Positions 1 to 7,489 of a stretch of 64,000 bases of DNA are shown piece after piece. How positions within the stretch are numbered: position 1 is the stretch's first letter; every line of letters begins with the position of its first letter. Source of the DNA: Pararhizobium sp. IMCC21322 (GTDB taxonomy: Bacteria > Pseudomonadota > Alphaproteobacteria > Rhizobiales > GCA-2746425). Location: positions 3,386,412 to 3,450,411 of the forward strand of contig NZ_CP132335.1 of NCBI RefSeq assembly GCF_030758295.1, written 5' to 3'. Under the pieces are notes generated by a model. That model had not been told where the DNA came from, did no database searches, and was given only the letters and a program-made list of their open reading frames with translations. Made by a program: the position numbers and the translations under genes.

Positions 1-2
1 CC

Positions 3-42
3 AATGTTTCGGCGCGACCGACGCAAACCGCGCCGAAACATT
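3..42. repeat. 14-bp inverted repeat at window edge
   Basis: Bases 3-16 (AATGTTTCGGCGCG) are the exact reverse complement of 29-42, with a 12-base spacer. Such a stem could be the terminator or an operator of a gene lying left of the window. There is no clear T-run after either arm, so a factor-independent terminator is not well supported. The rest of the stretch up to position 290 holds no gene I can support; it should contain the promoter of the M23 gene. Confidence 0.5.
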
Positions 43-290
43 TGGATCAAGAAAATCAGCCTTCCGTGTGAAAGCTAGGGAAGGAAAAAGCGCTTGGCAA
101 AAATGCCAAAGGGGCAGTTATTGCCCCAAAAAGCCTAACCAAGTAGTGCAGCAATGCAATTTGCAAATGCTGCACTGTGCTTAAAACCAGCTTTTCCTTC
201 TGAATTAACCCCTTGTTTCCATTTTGGAAAGCCGACGTTAACCTTAACCGTGTGTAATACATTCAGTTAGTGTTGCGTATGAGTGGTGTA

Positions 291-1601
291 ATGTCGAAAG
301 TAGTCAATAAGCGTAAGTCACGGCCTGCAGATCAGCGACAGGCCAAACGTGTCATCTTCAGCTTTGGCAGGAAAACGATTGTCATGGCGATTCAACCCTG
401 GGTGCTCAGCAGTGCTGTGACGGGGCTGTTGATATTGGCATTGTTCAATGTTGCAGCTGCATTTTATCTGTTTCAACGCGATGATCTGCTGACGCGCAAT
501 GCGATTCAGGAAATCGAATTGCGTCAGTCTTATGAAGCAAAGTTTCGACGCTTCCAGACAGCCATGGAAACAATTCAGGATCAATCTGCCGAAGAGCGCA
601 TCCGCCTCGCCAATGAAATGGCACAATTGGAAGAGCGCCAGAATAAATATGCCACGCGGCATGCACGCGTTGCAGCCGTTATCGACAATGCCCGGAAAAT
701 GGGAATTCGTGTTGCGGCCGTTGCAGCCCCACTACCTGTCATAAAGCCGGGCAGCGAGCCGCTTCTTGCGGCCAGCGGTGTATCGCTTGTCGGCGACGAG
801 ACAGCCTCCGGCGGGTCTGAACAACCATTGGACAACGGGCTGAATGGCACTTTGGATGCTTTTCCGGATCGTTTTGAAGATTTCGAGCGGGAATCAAATT
901 TGAACGATCCCTTCAGCCGCATTGATCGGTTTCAGGCCGACCTTGATGCAATGGAGGAAATAAATGCGGTGTCGGTTCAAGCTGTTGCCGCAGCCATAAC
1001 AAACGAACATGCGGCCTATCGCAGCGCGCTGTCAGAACTGCCAATCAAGCTGAAACTGCCCGCCGAAGCACAAGCCATTGGCGGTCCCTTCCTGCCGGCA
1101 GATTTTGATGAAACAGCCCTCAACAATGCTTCCAAACGCATTGAAGCCCAGTTGCAGGACATTTCACGATTGCGCAAACTCTCTGTGGCTCTGCCGATTG
1201 CTGTTCCAGTAAAAAACGCCAGCAAATCCAGTAGTTTTGGACGCCGGATTGATCCTTTCCGCAAGCGTGCAGCTTTTCATTCCGGCGTCGACTTTCGCGC
1301 CTCGACCGGCACACCTGTCATAGCAACGGCTGATGGCCAGGTTCTGCGCGCAGGCCGCGCAGGCGGCTACGGAAAACTGGTCGAACTTCGTCACGCACAT
1401 GGACTGACCACGCGCTACGGTCATCTGAGCAAGATCTCGGTCAAAGCCGGGCAGTCGGTAAAACGTGGCGATGTGATTGGTAAGGTCGGTAGTACAGGGC
1501 GTAGCACAGGGCCCCATCTGCATTACGAAGTGCGGAACAAAGGCAATGCCCGCAATCCACAACCTTTTATGGATGCCGGAAAACAGGTTCCGAGCCTTTA
1601 G
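291..1601 (+). CDS. M23-family (LytM) peptidoglycan endopeptidase, membrane anchored
   Basis: Probable zinc metallopeptidase that cuts peptide cross-links of murein, or a LytM-type activator of amidases. A basic cytoplasmic N-terminus (about residues 1-33) is followed by one membrane segment (about 36-60), a coiled-coil-like charged stretch (about 65-125), a linker, and a C-terminal LytM domain from about residue 310. The domain shows the zinc motifs HxxxD (HSGVDF, about residue 330) and HxH (GPHLHYEV, about 409-411), so it looks catalytically complete. I place the start at ATG 291; in-frame starts at 270 (GTG) and 279 (ATG) are possible and no ribosome site settles it. It is convergent with prfB, 29 bases away. 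PBP1A and an amidase lie nearby, which suits a cell-wall role. Confidence 0.85.
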   Translation: MSKVVNKRKSRPADQRQAKRVIFSFGRKTIVMAIQPWVLSSAVTGLLILALFNVAAAFYLFQRDDLLTRNAIQEIELRQSYEAKFRRFQTAMETIQDQSAEERIRLANEMAQLEERQNKYATRHARVAAVIDNARKMGIRVAAVAAPLPVIKPGSEPLLAASGVSLVGDETASGGSEQPLDNGLNGTLDAFPDRFEDFERESNLNDPFSRIDRFQADLDAMEEINAVSVQAVAAAITNEHAAYRSALSELPIKLKLPAEAQAIGGPFLPADFDETALNNASKRIEAQLQDISRLRKLSVALPIAVPVKNASKSSSFGRRIDPFRKRAAFHSGVDFRASTGTPVIATADGQVLRAGRAGGYGKLVELRHAHGLTTRYGHLSKISVKAGQSVKRGDVIGKVGSTGRSTGPHLHYEVRNKGNARNPQPFMDAGKQVPSL

Positions 1602-1630
1602 AGCCATTCTTGTTCATACGGAATCGCAGA

Positions 1631-2762
1631 CTATTCGATATCTTCGATATCAGCACTGGCACTGCCCTTGATGCGCTGTGCCAGTGACGCTTCCAGAAAT
1701 CCGTCAATGCCGCCATCCAGAACTTTTTGCGGGTCCGTGCTTTCGTGACCAGTCCGCAAATCCTTGACCAACTGATAGGGCTGCAGCACGTAAGATCGGA
1801 TCTGGTGCCCCCACCCTACGGTGGATTTGGAAGATGCTTCTTCCATGGCAGCTTCCTCCCGCTTCTTCATTTCTTCTTCATAGAGCCGCGAGCGAAGCAT
1901 GCCCCAGGCTGTCGCCCGGTTCTTGTGCTGTGACCTGTCATTCTGGCACTGCACAACAACGCCGCTGGGCAGATGGGTAATGCGAACAGCAGAATCCGTT
2001 GTATTGACGTGCTGACCACCGGCACCTGAAGCGCGGTAAGTGTCGATACGTACATCTGAGTCTGGAATATCAATCTCGATGGAATCATCGATAACCGGAT
2101 AGACCCAGACACTGGCAAAGCTGGTATGGCGTCTTGCGTTGCTGTCATAGGGCGAAATACGCACAAGACGATGAACGCCCGATTCGGTTTTCAACCAGCC
2201 GTAGGAATCTGCACCCTTCACAAGGATAGTTGCTGCCTTTATGCCAGCCTCTTCCCCGTCCTGAATCTCGATGACCTCAACCTTGCGCCCGTCCCGGCCA
2301 CCCCAGCGCGTATACAAACGCAGCAGCATGGAGGCCCAGTCCTGGCTTTCGGTGCCACCAGCGCCCGAGTGAATTTCCACATAGCTGTCATTGCCATCGA
2401 CTTCGCCAGACAGCATGGCCCGTATCTGTTGCTCGCGAACTTTTTCATTGAGCTCGGCAATGGCATTGTCAGCCTCGGCAACAATGTCATCATCGCCTTC
2501 AGCTTCGCCCATTTCAATCAGTTCAAGATTATCAGCCACTGCGCTCTGCAATCCCAGAATACCATTGATCTGGTCATCCAGGTTTTGGCGCTCACGCATG
2601 ATCTTCTGCGCCTGTGTTGAATCATCCCAAAGGTTGGGATCTTCAACAAGGGCATTCAGTTCGGCAAGACGAATACGGGCATTATCCCAGTCAAAGATGC
2701 CTCCTTAGCAGGGTGAGTGCCTGCTCGATGTCATCAACCAGTTGCTGCGTTTCAGCACGCAT
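1631..2762 (-). CDS. prfB: Peptide chain release factor 2, with programmed +1 frameshift
   Basis: RF2 recognises UGA and UAA stop codons and triggers peptide release. The reading frame opens at ATG 2762 (MRAETQQLVDD...), runs 23 codons to CTT TGA (2696-2691), then must shift +1 to continue as DWDNARIRLAEL... to the stop at 1631, giving 376 residues. An internal Shine-Dalgarno-like AGGAGG (2705-2700) lies 3 bases before the CTT, exactly as in the classical RF2 autoregulatory site: low RF2 slows termination at the UGA and favours the shift. The GGQ motif (SGAGGQHVN, about residue 245) and the stop-recognition region (SPYDSNARRHTS) are present. The SPY in place of SPF is, as I recall, usual in alphaproteobacteria. 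A plain ORF call would start at the internal Met at 2599 and lose 54 residues. Confidence 0.95.
2691..2705 (-). promoter_or_regulatory. RF2 programmed frameshift site (AGGAGG + CTT TGA C)
   Basis: On the minus strand AGGAGG (2705-2700) is followed by CAT, then CTT TGA C. The spacing of 3 bases between the SD-like hexamer and the slippery CUU codon matches the known prfB recoding element. The in-frame UGA is the stop read by RF2 itself, so the site works as a feedback sensor. Confidence 0.93.
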
Positions 2763-2866
2763 GGGAAAAACTCCAAATTTGAAAGACAGCAAAACGAAAA
2801 ATGCCAGCGCGTGGGCTTATGCATGACCCGCGCGCTGAGTTCAAGATGACAATTTCTGTGAAGCGA

Positions 2867-5371
2867 CTAATACAGCCCGCCCGTACCGGAAATAACAGCC
2901 CGATCAGACTCAGGAGCCACCGTCAGAGGCCGCCCCTGATCATCGCTATAACCGATGATCGAATAATCATCCGGCGGCGCTGTGCCCGGCTTGAAAGCCT
3001 CCATAATGACACCTTCACTGCCGCCATTGGCACGCAGGCCGGTCTTGCGATCAATCGGAATAAGCGTCAGACCACGAGGCAACCGGAATGGCACCGCAGG
3101 CGTCTCTGCAAGCGCTTCTTTCATGAAGTCTCTGAAAATCGGAGCCGCTAATTGTCCGCCGGTTGAGCCTCGTCCCATTGAGCGTGGATTGTCATATCCA
3201 ATATAAACCGCAGCAACCAGATCGGGAGAGAAGCCAACAAACCATGCATCTTTCTCGTCATTTGTGGTTCCGGTCTTGCCAGCAATCGGCTTACCAACCT
3301 CACGCACAACAGTCGCAGTGCCGCGCTGAACCACACCTTCCATCATGGATGTAACCTGATAGGCCGTCATCGGATCCAGCACCTGCAGGCGCTCATCGAT
3401 CAGAATGGGCTCTTCCTGCCCGGCCCAGGAAGCTGCATCACAGCCTTCGCAAATTCGTTGGTCATGCCGGAAAATAGTCTTGCCAAAGCGGTCCTGGATT
3501 CTGTCAATCAACGTTGCTTCAATTTTGCGACCGCCATTTGCAAATACGCTGAAAGCAGCCGCCATGCGCATTGCTGTTGTTTCCCCGGCACCCAGTGACA
3601 TGGACAGCACCGGCTGCAGATCATCATACACACCAAAACGCCGTGCATATTCGGAAATGAGCGGCATGCCCATATCCTGTGCCAAACGCACTGTCATGAC
3701 ATTGCGGGATCTCTCGATGCCGGTTCGCAAGGTCGATGGGCCCAAAAAGTTGCGGCCATAATTCTGCGGTTTCCAGAGCTGGCCACCTGATCTGATCTCA
3801 ATAGGCGCATCCATCACAACCGAAGAAGGTGTGTAGCCATTGTCCAACGCCGTCGCATAGACAATCGGCTTGAAGGAAGAGCCGGGTTGGCGATTGGCCT
3901 GTGTGGCGCGGTTGAACTCGCTTGCATCATAGGAGAAACCACCCACCAAAGCGGTCACACGCCCGGTATGGGGGTCCATGACAACCATCGCACCATTGAT
4001 TTCAGGAACCTGACGCAGTCGATAGGTGGCATCCGTGTCTGCCAATTGCTCGACGAAAATAACATCACCAATTGAGACAACGTCACTGACGCCCTTGATG
4101 GCGCGGCCCTTGCGGTCACCCTTGGACCATTTGGCCCACTTGACATATTGTAGTGGCAGAACGCCCGTCTTCCGATCATCGGACAAACCACGCGACCGTA
4201 TTGAATCCGGCCGAATTCCGAGCGTTGCCTGCTCTGCGTTGACATCCAGCACCACCGCCAGAGACCATTCGGGAACATCCGACAGCGGATCTATTTCCCC
4301 AATCAACTTGCCCCAGTCGTCGGCAGCCGTCAGATCAAGTGTGGTCTTGGGACCACGCCAGCCACGCGCCTCATCAAATTTGATCAGCCCATTATGCAGA
4401 GCTGCACGCGCCTGCACCTGTGTTTTGGGGTTCAGGGTCGTCCTTACGGACAGACCGCCGCCATACAGCTTCTCTTCGCCATAAATATCAAAGAGTTCGC
4501 GACGGACCTCTTCGGCAAAAAAGTCTGCGGCAAATATCTGGGAGCCATACTCCCGAAGTCGCACTTGCAAGGGAAGTGCTTTGCCAGCCTCTGCCTGCTC
4601 CGGTGTGATGTATCCATTGATGTGCATCCGATCCAGAACATAGTTGCGGCGTTCAATCGCGGCTTCCGTCTGACGGAAAGGATGATAATTATTCGGTCCC
4701 TTGGGAAGCGCTGCCAGATAGGCCGCTTCTTCCAGAGTCAATTCGTGTACCGACTTGTCAAAATAGTTCAGCGAGGCGGCCGCGACACCATAAGAGCCAA
4801 GACCGAGATAAATTTCATTGAGATACAGTTCCAGAATCTTGTCTTTGGTGTAGGCCTGCTCGATACGCAGAGCGAGCATGGCCTCTTTCAACTTTCTGGT
4901 CATTGTCCGTTCGCTGGACAACAGAAAGACTTTTGCAACCTGCTGGGTAATGGTCGAGGCACCCGCAAAGCGCCGACCACTGGCCAGGGACTGCACGTTG
5001 CGCGCCATCGCAGTGGCAATGCCCACATAGTCTACGCCTTTGTGGCGATAGAAATTCTTGTCCTCTGCGCTCAAAAACGCTGCTTTGATCAGATCGGGGA
5101 TGGCCGCGGCGGGCAGATAGAGCCTCCGCTCTCTTGCATATTCAGCAATCAGTACGCCATCAGATGCATGCACCCGGGTCATCACCGGTGGCTCATAGGC
5201 GCTCAGCACCTCATAATCCGGTAATTCTTCAGAATACTGCGTCAGGAAATAGGCTGCCACGCCGCCAACACCGAGCGCCGCCACTATTCCGAATGTGAAC
5301 AGAAAGCCAAAAACTTTTGCAAACATTGATCGTTTCGCCCTTTTTCGACGGCGGTTGCCTGCGCCATTCAT
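2867..5371 (-). CDS. mrcA: Penicillin-binding protein 1A (class A, bifunctional)
   Basis: Class A PBP that polymerises glycan strands and cross-links them in the periplasm. A basic cytoplasmic tail (RRRKRAKRS) and one membrane segment (about residues 18-42) come first. The GT51 glycosyltransferase domain shows EDKNFYRHKGVD (about 102) and GASTITQQ. The transpeptidase domain has SxxK in QPGSSFKP (about 498-501), a conserved SRN-type motif (ERSRNVMT) and KTGTTNDEKDAW (about 699). About 834 residues from ATG 5371, which has AAGGA about 10 bases upstream; a TTG at 5422 behind GAGGAA would add 17 residues. The gene lies 104 bases upstream of prfB on the same strand and downstream of the amidase. 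Confidence 0.93.
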   Translation of the reverse strand: MNGAGNRRRKRAKRSMFAKVFGFLFTFGIVAALGVGGVAAYFLTQYSEELPDYEVLSAYEPPVMTRVHASDGVLIAEYARERRLYLPAAAIPDLIKAAFLSAEDKNFYRHKGVDYVGIATAMARNVQSLASGRRFAGASTITQQVAKVFLLSSERTMTRKLKEAMLALRIEQAYTKDKILELYLNEIYLGLGSYGVAAASLNYFDKSVHELTLEEAAYLAALPKGPNNYHPFRQTEAAIERRNYVLDRMHINGYITPEQAEAGKALPLQVRLREYGSQIFAADFFAEEVRRELFDIYGEEKLYGGGLSVRTTLNPKTQVQARAALHNGLIKFDEARGWRGPKTTLDLTAADDWGKLIGEIDPLSDVPEWSLAVVLDVNAEQATLGIRPDSIRSRGLSDDRKTGVLPLQYVKWAKWSKGDRKGRAIKGVSDVVSIGDVIFVEQLADTDATYRLRQVPEINGAMVVMDPHTGRVTALVGGFSYDASEFNRATQANRQPGSSFKPIVYATALDNGYTPSSVVMDAPIEIRSGGQLWKPQNYGRNFLGPSTLRTGIERSRNVMTVRLAQDMGMPLISEYARRFGVYDDLQPVLSMSLGAGETTAMRMAAAFSVFANGGRKIEATLIDRIQDRFGKTIFRHDQRICEGCDAASWAGQEEPILIDERLQVLDPMTAYQVTSMMEGVVQRGTATVVREVGKPIAGKTGTTNDEKDAWFVGFSPDLVAAVYIGYDNPRSMGRGSTGGQLAAPIFRDFMKEALAETPAVPFRLPRGLTLIPIDRKTGLRANGGSEGVIMEAFKPGTAPPDDYSIIGYSDDQGRPLTVAPESDRAVISGTGGLY

Positions 5372-5616
5372 TGCACGAACATTCCTTATATCCAGGCCAT
5401 CTGAAAGTCTGGTGGCCAACAAGACGCTTCCTCAAACTAAGCGTTTTGCCATGATTCCTTGAATTGCTTTAACTATACGTCTTTTCAAGTAAATTGGGCA
5501 AAAATGGGCTGTTCTAGGCTGTGAAGCCCATTTTTCGGTCAGTGTGACAGATATATTACAAATTTGTCTGTCTCGGGGGAACAGCAACGCACTTGGCGCG
5601 CCGGCAACAAAGCGCT

Positions 5617-6867
5617 TCATCCGGCGTTTTTGGGCATCCGACTAAAAAATATTTCAATCGAAAGTGCAAATCTGGCTGCCACTTTCTTCCGCCATGCCGG
5701 TGATTCCAGCAGCTTCTCATCACCTGAATTGGACAGATATCCCAACTCCACCAGAACGGAAGGAACATCGGGTGCCTTCAAAACCCTGAAATCTGCCGAT
5801 CTGCGTGGGTTTTTGTTCAGTTTCATCTCCGGTTTTATGTCGCCCAACAATCGACGGGCAAATGCGATGGACAGGTTTTTGGTTTCGCGTCTGGCCAGAT
5901 CTATCAAAATATCCGCAACGTCATCAGGCTTGTCTGTCAGCTCGACGCCGGCAATCGTATCGGATCGGTTTTCCTTGTCCGCCAACGCTTTCGACACCCC
6001 ATCGGATGCCGTTTCATCCAATGTGTAGACCGTCGCCCCACGGACATAGGCTTGCGTTACCGTATCAGCGTGAAAAGACACCATCAATTGCGCACCATTT
6101 GTGCGGGCAAATTCAACGCGCTCGTCAAGAGCCACAAAAGTGTCATCATCGCGGGTCATCAGAATTTCAAAATGACCAAATGCCTTAAGCGCGTCCCGAA
6201 CATCCTTGGCAAAGTTGAGGACAAGCTCCTTCTCCTTGGCACCGCCCGGGCCGATGGCACCATCATCGATGCCCCCATGCCCGGGATCCAGCACAATGAC
6301 CATCTTGCCCGGACCCTTCGGGGTCGGAACGGAAGCCAGCGGCGATCTGGTTGGCAAAGTACCAACAGATTTGAGTTTGCCAACGCCTTCAAGGAATTCT
6401 TCCCGACTGGCTGGAACAAGATCAAACACGAGGCGTGCCGGTTGCCCTTCAAGCGGCTCCAGCACGAAAGATTCGTCAATATTTACAGGCTCGGTGAGAT
6501 CAAGCACCATTCGGGATTTGCCTTTGGCGATCAGACCGTATCGAAACGTCCCGACCAGCCCGCGACCATCTCGGCTATTTTCATTGAGATCGGAAAAATC
6601 AAGCTCGGGAACATCGATCACAACGCGATAGGGATCGGCAAGAGTAAAGGCTGCAAACTCAACCGCCTTCTCCAAATCAATGACGAATCGCGTGCGGTCA
6701 GAATTACCAGCGGCGCGCGCATCGATTGTACGGACAGGTTCAGCACCATCCTCGGCAGCCGCACCATTGGCAAAACAACCCGTCAAAGCCGTGACCACCA
6801 GAAGCACAGCGCAAAGTTGCCGCCCCAAAAGCGGTCTCCACGATAGATCTCTGCAGTTCTGTATCAT
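5617..6867 (-). CDS. N-acetylmuramoyl-L-alanine amidase with AMIN domain
   Basis: Periplasmic zinc amidase that removes stem peptides from murein, needed for daughter-cell separation; AmiC-like. Residues 1 to about 38 form a signal sequence (LLVVTALTGCFANGAAA; the TGC could be a lipobox, but ends in an Ala-rich cleavage-like site). An AMIN septal-targeting domain covers about 43-155 (FVIDLEKAVEFAAFTL...). The Amidase_3 domain (about 188-405) has the zinc ligands: His in DPGHGG, Glu in KEKELVLN, His in SFHAD and the catalytic Glu in SVLVELGYLSN. The length of 416 residues is normal. It shares strand with mrcA, 245 bases upstream of it, and is divergent from rne. Confidence 0.92.
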   Translation of the reverse strand: MIQNCRDLSWRPLLGRQLCAVLLVVTALTGCFANGAAAEDGAEPVRTIDARAAGNSDRTRFVIDLEKAVEFAAFTLADPYRVVIDVPELDFSDLNENSRDGRGLVGTFRYGLIAKGKSRMVLDLTEPVNIDESFVLEPLEGQPARLVFDLVPASREEFLEGVGKLKSVGTLPTRSPLASVPTPKGPGKMVIVLDPGHGGIDDGAIGPGGAKEKELVLNFAKDVRDALKAFGHFEILMTRDDDTFVALDERVEFARTNGAQLMVSFHADTVTQAYVRGATVYTLDETASDGVSKALADKENRSDTIAGVELTDKPDDVADILIDLARRETKNLSIAFARRLLGDIKPEMKLNKNPRRSADFRVLKAPDVPSVLVELGYLSNSGDEKLLESPAWRKKVAARFALSIEIFFSRMPKNAG

Positions 6868-7489
6868 TCAGCCGTCTCAATCCCGCAATTGGTTTGCAAT
6901 GAGGTCACAAGTCATGGAGTTGTATGTGAAACACCATAAATATGAACGAATTGGGTTAAATTAGTATTTGGATATCAAAAAACCAAGTCATGTCAAAAGA
7001 CACTGTTTTCTAAAACAGGCGCTTGCTAAAATGCGCCGTCAAACCTATTAAGGTATCAGGGCGCACACATTCAGATGGTGGATGCATACCGGCAAGGCAA
7101 TCGACCTCAGGTCGAATTTTTGTCGAAACGCAACGCCAATAGGGCGAAACGATTTTCCGGGAAGCGGACATCGTCATCTGCGAAGAGTGAGCCCACTCCT
7201 CGCACGGCCAGGTCTGGCTGTGCAAAAACATTTTAAAGGTTTCGTTTCGGGTGAGACTAAATACCGCAGATACGGCTTGCGAAGCAGGATTTAGCAGAAT
7301 GCATAGCATTTTGCTTGCCATTGCTCAGGTCTTTACCTGGTCGCGCTTCGCGTTGATCGCCGGTCTGCCCTCTCCGAAACGTATTTCACGCATTTCAAGC
7401 ACAACACCAGGCTTTGCCTCGCCAGCAGTTGGATCGCTTCATTGCGCCCTGCATAGCGTTTGGCATTTGGCCTGCGGAGAAAAACATCA
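6868..7489 (+). promoter_or_regulatory. Long structured 5' leader / promoter region of rne
   Basis: This 622-base gap between the divergent amidase and rne genes contains no ORF I can support. It holds several hairpins: TCGACC-TCA-GGTCGA followed by a T-run (7101-7121), a long stem at 7179-7204 (TGCGAAGAGTG pairing with CACTCCTCGCA, one mismatch), and GCCAG/CTGGC just after it. RNase E genes are known in other bacteria to autoregulate through structured leaders; that this region does so is inference. The T-run after the first hairpin could act as an attenuator. Confidence 0.5.

Noticed and set aside
56-262. 68-residue minus-strand ORF
   Set aside because: No ribosome site, odd composition, and it sits in the promoter region of the M23 gene.
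2599-2762. prfB as a frameshifted pseudogene
   Set aside because: The shift occurs at the known RF2 recoding site with its AGGAGG enhancer; the rest of the protein is intact.
6052-6846. 264-residue plus-strand ORF opposite the amidase
   Set aside because: Antisense shadow of the amidase, which has all its catalytic residues.
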